A stretch of 64,000 bases of DNA from Methylobacter sp. (GCA_004299305.1 SCPZ01000080.1:1-64000), one strand, 5' to 3'. Shown: positions 9,851 to 19,752, numbered from the stretch's first letter. Translations and numbers: made by a program. Notes: generated by a model not told the origin, from the sequence alone.

Positions 9851-11209
9851 ATGACTCAAAAACTTTATATTCAAACCAACGGTTGCCAAATGAACGAGTA
9901 TGATTCCGATAAAATGCGGGATGTACTTAACGCCTCACATGGATTTGAATTGATTGACGACCCAAAACAAGCTGACGTTCTGTTGCTGAATACTTGCTCG
10001 ATACGCGAAAAAGCGCAGGAAAAAGTATTTTCGGCGTTGGGTAAATGGCGCAAGATTAAAGACAAACGCCCCGACGTGATTATCGGCGTTGGCGGCTGCG
10101 TCGCCAGCCAAGAGGGTGCTGCTATTCAAAAACGGGCGCCGTTTGTGGATATAGTGTTCGGGCCGCAAACTCTGCATCGCTTGCCTCAGCTATTGGATCA
10201 AGCGCGTAGCCAGCAAAAGCCGGTGGTCGATGTTTCCTTTCCTGAAATAGAAAAATTTGATGCGCTGCCTGAACCCAGAGCCGAAGGTCCGAAAGCCTTT
10301 GTTTCGGTGATGGAAGGTTGCAGCAAGTATTGTACATTCTGCGTGGTGCCTTATACCCGCGGCGAGGAAATCAGTCGTCCTCTGGATGATGTGATTGCCG
10401 AAATTAGCTCGTTAGCCAAACAAGGCGTAAGGGAAATCAACCTGCTAGGTCAAAACGTTAATGCCTATCGCGGTGAAATGGACGATGGCGACATAGCCGA
10501 TTTTGCTTTGCTGTTGCATTATGTGGCGGCTGTGGAGGGCATAGACCGCATTCGTTTTACCACCTCGCACCCAATGGAATTTACTGATGAGCTGATTGAG
10601 GCCTTCGCCGAAATTCCGCAACTGGTCGATCACCTGCATTTGCCGGTGCAAAGCGGCAGCGACCATATCTTGAAAATGATGAAGCGCGGCCATGCGCGTG
10701 CCGACTACATTGAAATCATCCGCAAGTTGCGTGCAGTGCGGCCCAATATTTACCTGTCATCGGACTTTATTATCGGCTTTCCCGGTGAAACCGATGCCGA
10801 GTTTGAAGAGACCATGTCGTTCATCGAAGAAATCGGTTTCGATTTATCCTTCAGTTTTGTTTACAGTCAGCGTCCCGGAACGCCTGCGGCCGATTTACCG
10901 GACGATGTGCCTGCGGAAGTTAAAAAGCAGCGTTTGGAACGTTTTCAAAATCGCATTAATGAAATGACGGCGGCGATTTCCGAGAGCATGATCGGCACCG
11001 TGCAAACGGTGTTGGTTGAAGGCCAATCCAAAAAGAATCCGTTGCAAATGCAGGGCAGAACCGAGAATAACCGGGTCGTTAACTTTATCGGGCACCCCCG
11101 CTTGGCCGGACAGTTTGTCGATGTGCTGATTGCCGAGGCCCTGCCCAATTCTTTACGAGGTCGGATGATCGATATTTCCCAGCCATTAAATAGAATGGAA
11201 CACGGATGA
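9851..11209 (+). CDS. miaB: tRNA-2-methylthio-N6-dimethylallyladenosine synthase MiaB
   Basis: This 452-residue radical SAM methylthiotransferase adds the 2-methylthio group to i6A37 of tRNA. The N-terminal MTTase domain has its three cluster cysteines at C12 (TNGCQMN), C49 (NTCSIRE) and C83 (GGCVAS). The radical SAM CxxxCxxC triad is C157/C161/C164 in [21 protein letters not shown] domain occupies the last 70 or so residues. It heads the conserved order miaB-ybeZ-ybeY-ybeX. Oddly, the last codons (RMEHG and the TGA) lie inside a palindromic intergenic repeat starting near 11190, so the repeat supplies the C-terminus and stop. Confidence 0.97.
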   Translation: MTQKLYIQTNGCQMNEYDSDKMRDVLNASHGFELIDDPKQADVLLLNTCSIREKAQEKVFSALGKWRKIKDKRPDVIIGVGGCVASQEGAAIQKRAPFVDIVFGPQTLHRLPQLLDQARSQQKPVVDVSFPEIEKFDALPEPRAEGPKAFVSVMEGCSKYCTFCVVPYTRGEEISRPLDDVIAEISSLAKQGVREINLLGQNVNAYRGEMDDGDIADFALLLHYVAAVEGIDRIRFTTSHPMEFTDELIEAFAEIPQLVDHLHLPVQSGSDHILKMMKRGHARADYIEIIRKLRAVRPNIYLSSDFIIGFPGETDAEFEETMSFIEEIGFDLSFSFVYSQRPGTPAADLPDDVPAEVKKQRLERFQNRINEMTAAISESMIGTVQTVLVEGQSKKNPLQMQGRTENNRVVNFIGHPRLAGQFVDVLIAEALPNSLRGRMIDISQPLNRMEHG

Positions 11210-11338
11210 CACGGATTAGACTGATAAGCACTGATTTAAAAGTGCATAACAAATTTGGTTTCTGTTTTTTAAAAATCCGCGTGAATCCGCTCAATCCGCG
11301 TCGCCTAAAGCGCCTACTGTTGGCATCCGTGTTCTATT
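11190..11338. repeat. Palindromic repeat (ACACGGATGACAC family), copy overlapping miaB end
   Basis: The left end carries GGAACACGGATGACACGGATT and the right end carries GGCATCCGTGTTCTATTA, the reverse complement of the left type. The interior repeats GGATT/AATCC words and includes the module GTCGCCTAAAGCGCCTACT, also seen near 23880 and 30480. Related copies are at 28545-28660 and 30381-30520. It overlaps the final 20 bases of miaB and ends just upstream of ybeZ. Confidence 0.75.
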
Positions 11339-11353
11339 AGTCGTAGTTAATAT

Positions 11354-12328
11354 ATGATTTCACAAGAAATTTCTCTGGTGCCTGCCGATATTGGCCGGTT
11401 ATCCAACTTTTGCGGTCAATTCGATGAGCATTTACGGCAGATTGAATCGCGTCTTCAAGTCGAGATTGCCAATCGCGGCAACCAGTTCAGGGTGACCGGT
11501 GTAGATAGCTCAGTCAAGGCCGCCTGCGCTGTCATGCAGAAATTATTTGCCAGTACACAGACAGAGCACCTGACTGCCGAACTGGTTCATTTAGCCATGC
11601 AGGATTCATCGATCGACGAGCTGTTGGATGCACCGGCAACGCCGACTCAGCAAAATGTAAGCATCAAGACCAAATGCGGGATGATCAGGGGGAGGGGGGC
11701 TAACCAGCAAGAATATCTGAGGAAGATTATGACTCATGATATAAATTTTGGCGTGGGGCCTGCCGGAACCGGCAAGACTTACTTGGCCGTCGCTTGTGCC
11801 ATTGAGGCTTTACAAAGCGAAAAGGTCAGGAAGATTATCCTGGTGCGGCCTGCGGTGGAGGCCGGTGAAAAATTGGGTTTCCTGCCGGGCGATATGGCGC
11901 AAAAAGTCGATCCTTATTTGCGGCCTTTGTATGATGCATTGTATGACATGCTTGGTTTTGAGCGGGTAGAGAAAATGATCGATAAGGGCATCATAGAGGT
12001 TGCGCCGTTAGCTTTTATGCGTGGCAGAACGCTCAATGACGCGTTTATTATCCTGGATGAAGCGCAAAATACCACCGTCGAGCAGATTAAAATGTTTTTG
12101 ACCCGCGTGGGTTTCGGATCGACGGCTGTGGTGACCGGCGATGTGACCCAGATCGATTTACCCTCGGAAAAAATGTCCGGTTTGCGGCATGTGCTTGACG
12201 TGTTGAAGAAGGTTGAAGGTATCAGCTTTACCTTTTTCGAGGCGCGTGACGTGGTCAGGCATCCCTTGGTGCAACGCATTGTTTCGGCCTATGAAGCCTA
12301 TGAGAAAGCAAACAAGGCCGAGTCGTGA
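11354..12328 (+). CDS. ybeZ: PhoH-like ATPase YbeZ
   Basis: This 324-residue PhoH-family P-loop ATPase is associated with YbeY in ribosome and RNA quality control. A KH-like N-terminal part (about 10-100) comes first. Walker A is GPAGTGKT at 135-142, and Walker B FIILDEAQ is at 231-238. Its stop overlaps the GTG start of ybeY. Its ATG lies 15 bases beyond the palindromic repeat that follows miaB, so that element sits inside this operon or marks its promoter boundary. The family assignment is certain; the cellular role is by analogy with E. coli. Confidence 0.95.
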   Translation: MISQEISLVPADIGRLSNFCGQFDEHLRQIESRLQVEIANRGNQFRVTGVDSSVKAACAVMQKLFASTQTEHLTAELVHLAMQDSSIDELLDAPATPTQQNVSIKTKCGMIRGRGANQQEYLRKIMTHDINFGVGPAGTGKTYLAVACAIEALQSEKVRKIILVRPAVEAGEKLGFLPGDMAQKVDPYLRPLYDALYDMLGFERVEKMIDKGIIEVAPLAFMRGRTLNDAFIILDEAQNTTVEQIKMFLTRVGFGSTAVVTGDVTQIDLPSEKMSGLRHVLDVLKKVEGISFTFFEARDVVRHPLVQRIVSAYEAYEKANKAES

Positions 12329-12786
12329 ACAACATAGAAATTCAAACTGTTGTTGAATCGGCAGGTCAGCCGGATCAACAACAAATCCAGCTTTGGGTCG
12401 ATACGGCGTTGGATGGTTATGAGCATGATACTGAGATTGTGGTGCGCATTGTTGACGAACCCGAAAGCGCCGAACTGAATGAACAGTATCGCCATAAACA
12501 AGGCCCAACCAATATTCTCAGTTTTCCGGTTGATTTGCCTGAAGGCATTGAGCTGGATTTGCTGGGCGATTTAGTCATATGCGCCCCGGTGCTGGAAAAA
12601 GAAGCGCTGGAACAAAACAAGTTATTAATGCATCATTGGGCGCATATTATTGTACACGGCGTATTGCATTTGTTAGGTTATGATCACGTCGACGAAACAC
12701 AAGCCGAGCTTATGGAAAACAAAGAAATAGCCATTTTAAACAAATTAAATATAAATAATCCCTATATAGAGGCGCAGGATAAATGA
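12325..12786 (+). CDS. ybeY: Endoribonuclease YbeY
   Basis: This 153-residue zinc-dependent endoribonuclease is needed for 16S rRNA 3'-end maturation and ribosome quality control. The metal site H-x3-H-x5-H is H111/H115/H121 in [11 protein letters not shown]. It starts with GTG overlapping the ybeZ stop (GTGA), and its own stop overlaps ybeX (ATGA), so three genes are tightly coupled. The length is normal for the family. Confidence 0.96.
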   Translation: MNNIEIQTVVESAGQPDQQQIQLWVDTALDGYEHDTEIVVRIVDEPESAELNEQYRHKQGPTNILSFPVDLPEGIELDLLGDLVICAPVLEKEALEQNKLLMHHWAHIIVHGVLHLLGYDHVDETQAELMENKEIAILNKLNINNPYIEAQDK

Positions 12787-13625
12787 GTGACGAACAACCC
12801 CCAAGTAGAAACTCCCCACAGAAAAGCTGGGTTGATAAAATCAGCCATTTACTGACTGGGGAGCCGCAGGATCTTGAAGATTTACTTGAAATATTAAGGG
12901 AAGCACGGGAAAAACGCTTATTGGATACGGATGCCTTATCCATGATTGAAGGCGTTTTACAAGTGTCTCAAATGCGGGTTAGGGATATTATGATCCCCCG
13001 CATTCAAATGGTTGTCCTACCCAAAGATGCCGAACTGGAGACAATTATGCCGCTGGTTACGGAATTTGGCCACTCGCGCTATCCGGTTATCGACGGCGAT
13101 CGTAGCAAGGTAGTCGGCGTGTTGTTGGCCAAAGATTTGCTGACTCGCATCCTAGAGAATAAAACTCTGAAAGTACATGAAATAATGCGGCCTTCCTGTG
13201 TGGTGCCGGAAAGCAAGCGCTTAAATGTGCTGCTTAAAGAATTGCGTACCAACGGTAATCACATGGCGATTGTCGTCGATGAGTACGGGCAATCGGCAGG
13301 CTTGGTCACCATTGAGGATGTGTTAGAGCAAATTGTTGGTGAGATCGAAGACGAACATGACGATCATGAAGACGAGGGCTATATTTTTCAGCGCAGCTCA
13401 AATGAATATATGATTAAAGCATTGACGCCTATGGATGAGTTTGACGAATACTTTTCTACGCAACTGGCAACTGATGAATACGATACCATCGGCGGTTTTA
13501 TTGTCAGCCAGCTTGAACATATGCCCAAAAAAGGCGAGAGCCTTGTCGTGGATACAATGAAATTTGAAGTTATTAGAGCAGATAGCCGCCGTGTACATCT
13601 GTTGAAACTAAAAATACTGAAGTAG
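12783..13625 (+). CDS. ybeX: CorC/YbeX CBS-domain protein
   Basis: This 280-residue cytosolic protein has two CBS domains (about 70-190; first CBS starts at [11 protein letters not shown]) and a C-terminal CorC/HlyC domain (about 205-280). YbeX/CorC has been linked to magnesium and cobalt efflux and to ribosome metabolism. It overlaps ybeY by ATGA. In many relatives lnt follows; here a hairpin follows and the next genes are on the other strand, so lnt is not adjacent. Confidence 0.94.
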   Translation: MSDEQPPSRNSPQKSWVDKISHLLTGEPQDLEDLLEILREAREKRLLDTDALSMIEGVLQVSQMRVRDIMIPRIQMVVLPKDAELETIMPLVTEFGHSRYPVIDGDRSKVVGVLLAKDLLTRILENKTLKVHEIMRPSCVVPESKRLNVLLKELRTNGNHMAIVVDEYGQSAGLVTIEDVLEQIVGEIEDEHDDHEDEGYIFQRSSNEYMIKALTPMDEFDEYFSTQLATDEYDTIGGFIVSQLEHMPKKGESLVVDTMKFEVIRADSRRVHLLKLKILK

Positions 13626-13651
13626 CGGTACGCTGGTTTAAATTCAAAGCC

Positions 13652-13690
13652 GCCGCAGATTCACAGGTTAAAAATAAATGAATCTGTGGC
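13652..13690 (+). terminator. Hairpin followed by T run after ybeX
   Basis: GCCGCAGATTCA (13652-13663) pairs with TGAATCTGTGGC (13679-13690) with one G-T pair, and GATGATTTTTTT follows. It fits an intrinsic terminator between convergent genes. Similar words near 4440-4545 suggest it may also be a dispersed repeat. Confidence 0.65.
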
Positions 13691-13719
13691 GATGATTTTT
13701 TTAAATTCATTTATTCAGT

Positions 13720-14103
13720 CTAATCATATTTGATATATTTAAACCTCGGGTCATCGGGTGTGCCTACTAATGCGCCGCCTTCTTTGCCGGGTTGCCACAT
13801 GACGACCTCTTCGATTTTACGGGCCAATTCAAAATCCTTGTTGGTAATACCTTTGGCCGCATGATTCATTAATTTAACGATCACAAAGGCGTAAGAAACG
13901 GTGAGGTCAGGATGATGAAATGCCGCTTCAGCCAAGTGACCTACCGTATTAACAACCATCAGCGTGGCCTTCCAGCCGCTGGTTTTGTATTTACGCCGAA
14001 TCCAGCCGTTTTCCAGATACCAGTGGGGCAATTCTTCTTTTAAGCGCTGTTCGATGTCTGCATCGGAATACGCATCTTCATGTGCATGTTCTCTCCAACT
14101 CAT
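13720..14103 (-). CDS. Pterin-4a-carbinolamine dehydratase family protein
   Basis: This 127-residue protein is of the PCD/DCoH family, which dehydrates 4a-hydroxytetrahydrobiopterin and so recycles the pterin cofactor of aromatic amino acid hydroxylases. The signature is present: FHHPDLTVSY, then a conserved H in MNHAAKGIT and D in NKDFELARKIEE. A roughly 25-residue C-terminal extension beyond the usual length (ending FKYIKYD) is seen. No aromatic amino acid hydroxylase lies in the window, so its substrate context is open. The lipoprotein gene 37 bases upstream on the same strand may share its transcript. Confidence 0.9.
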   Translation of the reverse strand: MSWREHAHEDAYSDADIEQRLKEELPHWYLENGWIRRKYKTSGWKATLMVVNTVGHLAEAAFHHPDLTVSYAFVIVKLMNHAAKGITNKDFELARKIEEVVMWQPGKEGGALVGTPDDPRFKYIKYD

Positions 14104-14140
14104 GATGGCTCACCTCTTGCCTGGTTATAAAATGGTGTTG

Positions 14141-14740
14141 TTATCTGTTTACCGGCTCCACATGCGTAGCATCGCAGCCTTGCTGATAAAACATAAATGA
14201 AGGGGGAAATGGGACAACATCGATAGTTAAGGATGTTTCCTGTTGAAATAGATTAACGGCATTCGCTACGCTATTATGAAAATTAGCAGATACTTGTTTC
14301 ATCAACTTCTCTTGCGCTTCATCTGCACCCAGGGCAAAGGGGTCTTCATTGAGATTGCTTGCATCAATGGCTGATTGAAAAGCTGTTGTTGAAAAGGCTT
14401 GAATTTTGATTTCGAAATCACTAAAGACTTGTGGTCCTTTTTCATCTTTAATCCGATCTATATCAGCCGGATCGGCGTAGATAAGAAATGCACCTTTAGC
14501 GCCTTGAAAATCATTTTTACAGGCTCCGCCATCCATGATTCTGACCAAGTTTAATGTTTTATCATTTTTAAGCAGGGTCAGTGGTGGATTTTGAGCTGAG
14601 CTTTGCAGTGAATCTTCAGGTGTTGTCGGCAGTTTAGCAGGCGCCGAGACGATGTTTGTATCTTGTTTGACCTCTTGAGTTGAACATGCCGTCAATGCAA
14701 TAAAGGCTATGCCGATTAAAATTTGTACGCTTGCTTTCAT
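14141..14740 (-). CDS. Putative lipoprotein
   Basis: This 199-residue protein has a signal peptide ending in the lipobox LTAC (C19), so it is predicted to be lipidated and membrane-anchored facing the periplasm. The mature region begins with a Thr/Pro/Ser-rich linker to about residue 55, followed by a globular domain without a motif I recognise. Two further cysteines (near 77 and 189) could pair. Function unknown. The ATG at 14740 gives a standard lipoprotein N-terminus. Confidence 0.85.
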   Translation of the reverse strand: MKASVQILIGIAFIALTACSTQEVKQDTNIVSAPAKLPTTPEDSLQSSAQNPPLTLLKNDKTLNLVRIMDGGACKNDFQGAKGAFLIYADPADIDRIKDEKGPQVFSDFEIKIQAFSTTAFQSAIDASNLNEDPFALGADEAQEKLMKQVSANFHNSVANAVNLFQQETSLTIDVVPFPPSFMFYQQGCDATHVEPVNR

Positions 14741-15143
14741 AAATCACGCTGTGTTGTTAAGTTAGACCCGAGCATTGTAATCTTTAAAAAAATCGTAAGC
14801 TAACAAATATGACTGAGGAGAGCGCTATGACACAAAAAAATCTTGGCTAGCAATTGATGTTTTTTTTAAAAGGGATGCCTGAACTATCGCGATCTTCATG
14901 TTTTTTATGTTTTGGCTTTGAATAAGACTTATAAATCAATTTAATGTCTCTATGCGCATGTTCGGCGAATGATATGGCAGGGAAGTATTCTCTGCCCTAG
15001 CGCCGGATTAGCGGACTTTCCTGGAAGCAAAAACTAGAAATTTTCAGGGAGAATTATAGGGTTTTATTACGGTTAAATTAAAATTTCGCTTTACAAGCTT
15101 GGCATAAGTAATTAAAAAGTGAACTTTTAAAGCTATATTAATT
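14741..15143. other. Intergenic region, possible degraded short ORF
   Basis: This 403-base gap has no convincing gene. At 14815-14850 a good SD (GAGGAG) precedes an ATG whose frame closes after seven codons; one extra A in the A-run would extend it to only about 18 codons. It could be a leader peptide or debris. The rest is AT-rich and probably contains the promoter of the PA3496-type gene. Confidence 0.35.
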
Positions 15144-15398
15144 ATGACTATGAAAGTATCTAAATCTGTATCGGATAAAACCACATCTGAAGTAGGGGTC
15201 GACAAAAACAAAGATGATGTTGATCTTGATATTGAAGGCTTCGATTTGGGATTGAGCAATGACTATATAACGCTTCCTAATGAAAGTGAACGAGCCGCAA
15301 AAAAAATGGCTGCACGCAGAAAAATTGAACTGTATTGGGAGAAAAAACGCCTGCAAGAGCAGCTCGGTGATTTTTATGATGAGGATATTGATTTTTAA
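15144..15398 (+). CDS. PA3496-family small protein
   Basis: This 84-residue acidic then basic protein ends with the RRKIELYWEKKRLQEQLGD stretch characteristic of PA3496-type small proteins of gammaproteobacteria (putative envelope-integrity family). There is no signal peptide or membrane helix. A second in-frame ATG at 15150 is an alternative start; neither has a strong SD. An intrinsic terminator follows at 15410, so it is probably monocistronic and separate from pgaBCD. Confidence 0.8.
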   Translation: MTMKVSKSVSDKTTSEVGVDKNKDDVDLDIEGFDLGLSNDYITLPNESERAAKKMAARRKIELYWEKKRLQEQLGDFYDEDIDF

Positions 15399-15409
15399 TT
15401 TAGTACTAT

Positions 15410-15430
15410 AAACGGAGCAGGACTCCGTTT
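15410..15430 (+). terminator. Intrinsic terminator after PA3496-type gene
   Basis: AAACGGAG and CTCCGTTT form a perfect eight-base stem with a five-base loop, followed by an AT-rich tail (ATTTATTG), 11 bases after the stop codon. Confidence 0.75.
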
Positions 15431-15602
15431 ATTTATTGCATGGTAAAATAAGCTTTTTGTTAAGTAACAGACTGTTGGGCTGGCTTTATGGTCGAGAGTC
15501 GGCTGTATGATTATGCTCAACCGATTATTCAATCTGGTTTGCACGTTTTTCGGTTAATATTATCACCCGTTGGTGAATTTTTCTTTTTGCAATCTGGATG
15601 TC

Positions 15603-17543
15603 ATGACCATTTTTACGCCTGTTACAGCAGTCAATTACTTAAATAAAGCGTGTTTGTTGATTTTTCTTATTGTCTTTTTCGGCACGGCATCCGCCCAAGA
15701 GCATCGCTTTTTAGCTCTCAATTATCACGATATACTGAGTGCGGAAGACGCTAAACGGTCTCTTAATAAGATGGATGTTGGCATTGAACATCTTGAAGAG
15801 CACCTTGATTGGTTGAAAAAAAAGGGCTACAAGATTATCAGTGTGCAAAATATTATCGATGCGGCTGCGGGTAAGGATGTATTGCCCGATAAAGTCGCGC
15901 TGTTAACCTTTGACGACGGCTATCTAAGTTTTTATACCCGCGTCTTCCCGCTATTAAAAAAACACCATTATCCCGCTACGGTTGCGCTGGTGGGCGCCTG
16001 GATGGATGGCAATGTTACCGCCGACGAACCGGGCAAGCCATTGCTCAGTTGGGATCAGGTCAGGGAGATGGTGCAGTCCGGTTTGGTAGAGGTCGCTTCG
16101 CACAGTTATGACCTGCATAAAGGCGTGAACGCCAACCCGCAAGCCAATTCACAGGCCGCCGCAGTTACCCGGCTGTATGACGACCCGATGCTGGTTTACG
16201 AGACCGATGAACAGTACCGAGAACGTATCCATGCGGCGTTGTCGAAAAGCGCCGAGTTTATTTTTCAACACGCCGGTATTAGACCCAGAGTTATGGTTTG
16301 GCCGTATGGTGAATACAACCAAATCACCGTGCAGGCTGCGCGTGAAGCCGGAATGCCGGTGACGATGGGGCTGCTGGACGGCCTTAACACCCTGGCGGAT
16401 ATCAGCGCTTTACGCCGCTTGATTATGGTCGATAATCCCGACCTCAGCCAATTTGCGGAACTTGTTACCGGATTACGTGCCGACCCGTCTTTACGGGTAG
16501 CGCATTTGGATATGGATTATCTATACGATAAAGACCCCAAGCAAAGCGAGCATAATCTCGATGCCGTGATTCAACGCATCAAAGACATGCACATCAACAC
16601 GGTTTATCTACAAGCCTATGCCGATCCTGACGGTGACGGCAATGCCGATGCCTTATATTTCACTAATCGCCATTTGCCGGTAAAACAGGATTTGTTCAGC
16701 CGGGTTGCCTGGCAATTAAAAACTAAAGCAAGAGTCAGGGTTTATGCCTGGATGCCGATCATGGCCTATCAGGGCAAAGCGCCGGAATCCTGGTATGTCC
16801 AGGAATGGCGGGACGGCAAGGCGCAAAAAGCCAGTCATATTTATACCCGCCTGTCGCCGTTCAATCCCGAAGCGCGCCAGTATGTGGCTGAAATTTATGA
16901 AGACTTGGCCAAACATTGCAGTTTTGACGGCATTCTGTTTCATGACGACGGCATCTTATCCGATTATGAGGACGTATCGCCGTTAGCGCTAAACTTTGCG
17001 AAAGAGGTCTGGGGCCTGCCCGATCAATTTGAACGCTTGCATGACACCAGCGCCATGCGCATGGCTTGGGCGCAAGGTAAAACCGAATTGATCAATCGAT
17101 TTACCGATGAGCTGGCGAACCGGGTGCGTATTTATAGACCCGGCATAAAGACTGCGCGTAATTTTTATGCGCTGCCGCTGTTAAAGCCCTATAGCGAAGA
17201 ATGGTATGCCCAGTCGTTTAAATCCTTTTTAGCGCATTATGATTATGTTGCGATTGAAGCCATGCCGTTTATGGAAGATGCGGAAAATCCCAAACAGTGG
17301 CTTACACAATTAGTCAAAGCCGCAGCGAAGGAGCCTGAGGGCCTTAAAAAGACCGTGTTCGAGCTGCAATCGGTCAACTGGAAAAACCAACAGAAAATTC
17401 CGATGCCGGTATTTATCGAACAGTTGGAATTGTTGAAAAAACTGGGCGTCAACCACATCGGTTATTATCCTGACAATGTTTTTGAGGATCAGCCGCGCTT
17501 AAGTGATTTACAACAACATTTTTCACTTCCTATCCTGCCTTAA
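15603..17543 (+). CDS. pgaB: Poly-beta-1,6-GlcNAc N-deacetylase PgaB
   Basis: This is a 646-residue periplasmic enzyme of poly-N-acetylglucosamine export. After a signal peptide (cleavage near ASA-QE, no lipobox cysteine, unlike E. coli PgaB), a polysaccharide deacetylase domain (about 35-290) carries the TFDDGY metal motif at 102-107 and the HSYDLH motif with H167/H172. The C-terminal half (about 300-646) is the PgaB glycosyl-hydrolase-like domain with FHDDGILSDYED. The ATG at 15603 is preferred over a TTG at 15570 because it gives a cleaner signal peptide. It is followed by pgaC and pgaD; the outer-membrane porin gene pgaA is not adjacent. Confidence 0.94.
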   Translation: MTIFTPVTAVNYLNKACLLIFLIVFFGTASAQEHRFLALNYHDILSAEDAKRSLNKMDVGIEHLEEHLDWLKKKGYKIISVQNIIDAAAGKDVLPDKVALLTFDDGYLSFYTRVFPLLKKHHYPATVALVGAWMDGNVTADEPGKPLLSWDQVREMVQSGLVEVASHSYDLHKGVNANPQANSQAAAVTRLYDDPMLVYETDEQYRERIHAALSKSAEFIFQHAGIRPRVMVWPYGEYNQITVQAAREAGMPVTMGLLDGLNTLADISALRRLIMVDNPDLSQFAELVTGLRADPSLRVAHLDMDYLYDKDPKQSEHNLDAVIQRIKDMHINTVYLQAYADPDGDGNADALYFTNRHLPVKQDLFSRVAWQLKTKARVRVYAWMPIMAYQGKAPESWYVQEWRDGKAQKASHIYTRLSPFNPEARQYVAEIYEDLAKHCSFDGILFHDDGILSDYEDVSPLALNFAKEVWGLPDQFERLHDTSAMRMAWAQGKTELINRFTDELANRVRIYRPGIKTARNFYALPLLKPYSEEWYAQSFKSFLAHYDYVAIEAMPFMEDAENPKQWLTQLVKAAAKEPEGLKKTVFELQSVNWKNQQKIPMPVFIEQLELLKKLGVNHIGYYPDNVFEDQPRLSDLQQHFSLPILP

Positions 17544-17604
17544 CCATGAATTTTGTTTTAATCAACCTGAGTAGGGTGGGCTATGCTACACCCCTTGGAA
17601 AACC

Positions 17605-18933
17605 ATGAGCACTTCATTGCAGAACTGGGTCGTAACACTACAGAGCCAATGGCAGGACTTTGTGTCTGTCTGGGAGCCGCTAGATGACATCATCGAAGGA
17701 TTTATTTATTACTATCCTTTGTTTATGGCCTACATCTGGATGTTCGGCGCGATTATTTTTTATTTACGACACGAATGGCATCCGAAGGGCAATGCCGAAC
17801 ATCTGCCTGAGTTAAGGGAGTTTCCCCCGGTTTCCATATTGGTTCCCTGCTATAACGAAGCGGATAATATTTGCGAAACCGTGGAAATTTTATTGCGGCA
17901 GAAATACCCGGATTTCGAAATTATCGCCATTAATGACGGCAGCAAAGACGACACCCTGACGATATTACAGGAGTTGGCCGAACAACACAGCCAGCTTCGC
18001 GTAGTCAATTTACATACCAACCAGGGCAAAGCGATGGGTTTACGCACCGCCGCATTGCTGGCTAACAGTGAAATCCTGGTTTGCATAGACGGCGATGCGC
18101 TGCTGGCTCCCGAAGCCATCGCCTGGATGGTGCGGCATTTTCTCGATAACCCGAATGTCGGCGCGGTCACCGGCAATCCGCGGATTCGCAATCGCTCCAC
18201 ATTGTTAGGCCGGATTCAGGTCGGCGAATTTTCGGCCATCGTCGGCATGATTAAACGGGCGCAGCGCTCTTACGGGCAAGTGTTCACTGTTTCCGGCGTT
18301 ATTGCGGCATTTAGAAAATCCGCATTGCACGATGTCGGTTACTGGAGTAACGATATGGTCACCGAGGACATCGACATCAGCTGGAAACTACAGCTGGCCG
18401 GTTGGTCGATCTATTTCGAACCGAACGCCTTGTGTTGGGTGCTGATGCCGGAAACCCTGCAAGGCTTATGGAAGCAACGGGTGCGCTGGGCGCAGGGCGG
18501 AAGCGAAGTGTTGCTGCGTTATTTCCGTTCCCTGTTTCGCTGGTCGTCGCGCGGCATGTGGTTGTTATACGGCGAATGCCTGATCAGCATCTGCTGGGCG
18601 TTTTTGATACTGTTGCATGTACTCTACGCCCCTGTCGCATTGTTTAACGAGTCGACCAGTGAATCGCTGCACGATTTAAGCCCTAACTGGACCAGCATGT
18701 TGCTGAGCCTGACCTGTCTCATACAATTCGGCGTCAGCCTATTCATAGACTCGCATTACGAATCCCGTACCGGCGGCGTCGCGCGGTATTATTACTGGAT
18801 GGTCTGGTATCCGATCGTGTATTGGCTGATCAATGTCGGCACCACTATTGTCGGCTCGATTCGAGCGATAAAAAAGAAACGCGGCCAACGCGCGATATGG
18901 GTCACCGTGGACAGGGGCTTGCGCGAGAAATGA
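17605..18933 (+). CDS. pgaC: Poly-beta-1,6-GlcNAc synthase PgaC
   Basis: This 442-residue inner-membrane family 2 glycosyltransferase polymerises GlcNAc from UDP-GlcNAc. An N-terminal membrane helix is followed by the GT-A domain with NDGSKDD, CIDGDA, TEDIDIS and QRVRW motifs in order, then C-terminal membrane segments (about 315-335, 365-380, 393-412). It overlaps pgaD by ATGA, as expected for the two-protein synthase complex PgaC-PgaD. All catalytic motifs are intact. Confidence 0.96.
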   Translation: MSTSLQNWVVTLQSQWQDFVSVWEPLDDIIEGFIYYYPLFMAYIWMFGAIIFYLRHEWHPKGNAEHLPELREFPPVSILVPCYNEADNICETVEILLRQKYPDFEIIAINDGSKDDTLTILQELAEQHSQLRVVNLHTNQGKAMGLRTAALLANSEILVCIDGDALLAPEAIAWMVRHFLDNPNVGAVTGNPRIRNRSTLLGRIQVGEFSAIVGMIKRAQRSYGQVFTVSGVIAAFRKSALHDVGYWSNDMVTEDIDISWKLQLAGWSIYFEPNALCWVLMPETLQGLWKQRVRWAQGGSEVLLRYFRSLFRWSSRGMWLLYGECLISICWAFLILLHVLYAPVALFNESTSESLHDLSPNWTSMLLSLTCLIQFGVSLFIDSHYESRTGGVARYYYWMVWYPIVYWLINVGTTIVGSIRAIKKKRGQRAIWVTVDRGLREK

Positions 18934-19367
18934 AAGAATACATTATTAACGCACCGCAGCTACAAAGCCTGCGAAAACGGATAGGCGCTTTATTTGCCTG
19001 GGTCGTTTGTTGGGTGATGTGGATTTATTTGTTGATCCCCTTGGTCACCTTAAGCAGCTGGGTGCTGGGCGATAAAAAAATGATCAATGAAATGCGCTGG
19101 TTCGGCGGTTATAAAAGCCTGCTGGAACTGATGCAGATTTACTGCGTAACCTTGCTGGTTATGCTGATACTCTGGTTATGCTGGATAAGCTATCGCACTT
19201 TGCGAAGCAAACCGATACTTCCGTCGGCGCACAAAATTGTTGACGATGCGGCGTTGTGCGCGTTTTATCAAGTCAAGGCCGATGAATTGCAACAGTGCCG
19301 CAACGCAGCCATGATTACCGTTTATTTTGATGATCATGGGCATATTGTTCATCTTGATGGGTGCTGA
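18930..19367 (+). CDS. pgaD: PgaD, PNAG synthase partner
   Basis: This 145-residue protein has two membrane helices (about 17-45 and 67-90) and a cytosolic tail, the architecture of PgaD, which binds PgaC and couples PNAG synthesis to c-di-GMP. The ATG at 18930 overlaps the pgaC stop, so translation is coupled; a longer in-frame extension upstream lies within pgaC and is rejected. Sequence conservation of PgaD is low, so the call rests on topology and operon position as well as the length. Confidence 0.88.
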   Translation: MKEYIINAPQLQSLRKRIGALFAWVVCWVMWIYLLIPLVTLSSWVLGDKKMINEMRWFGGYKSLLELMQIYCVTLLVMLILWLCWISYRTLRSKPILPSAHKIVDDAALCAFYQVKADELQQCRNAAMITVYFDDHGHIVHLDGC

Positions 19368-19436
19368 TGTTTCGGGTGCATGATGTCAAGGAGAACCGTT
19401 ATGCAGTTGACGGGGCTTGGGCGATTAAAAGCAGGT

Positions 19437-19462
19437 AGGGTGGGCGGTTTTTTGCCCACCCT
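19437..19462. terminator. Hairpin between convergent genes
   Basis: AGGGTGGGC and GCCCACCCT form a perfect nine-base stem around an eight-base loop rich in T. It is placed between pgaD (plus) and the 93-residue gene (minus) and could end transcription from pgaD. Confidence 0.6.
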
Positions 19463-19470
19463 TGCCCCTC

Positions 19471-19752
19471 CTATTTATCGGGTTTCACAAGATTATAGGC
19501 GTTTTGGCTATTTTTGATTGCAGTGTCTGTTGGGTGAATCTCTGACGGCGCTCGATAATCGCCTTCAGATAAATAGGTAAGAAACATCGGCAGTAATATA
19601 AGAATGGATAAAACCAGTACTAGGCCGCCGATGGCTATTAATAGCGTCTTAAAGTTACCTACAAGGCTGTCTACAACATTCTCTGAAGTATCGTCTGAAC
19701 GGGGTGAGGGCAGGGGGGATTCGGTTTTGTTGGGTTCGTCTTGGTTTGGCAT
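19471..19752 (-). CDS. Small single-pass membrane protein
   Basis: This 93-residue protein has a Pro/Ser/Asp-rich N-terminus (1-30), one strong membrane helix (about 36-60, LLIAIGGLVLVLSILILL) and a short polar tail. A GGGAG ribosome-binding site precedes the ATG by five to seven bases. No family recognised. It is convergent with pgaD, and a role with the Pga system cannot be inferred. Confidence 0.7.
   Translation of the reverse strand: MPNQDEPNKTESPLPSPRSDDTSENVVDSLVGNFKTLLIAIGGLVLVLSILILLPMFLTYLSEGDYRAPSEIHPTDTAIKNSQNAYNLVKPDK

Noticed and set aside
14825-14850. Seven-codon ORF with good SD as a leader peptide
   Set aside because: No downstream attenuator or coherent peptide; one chance SD is not enough. 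Mentioned only in the gap description.
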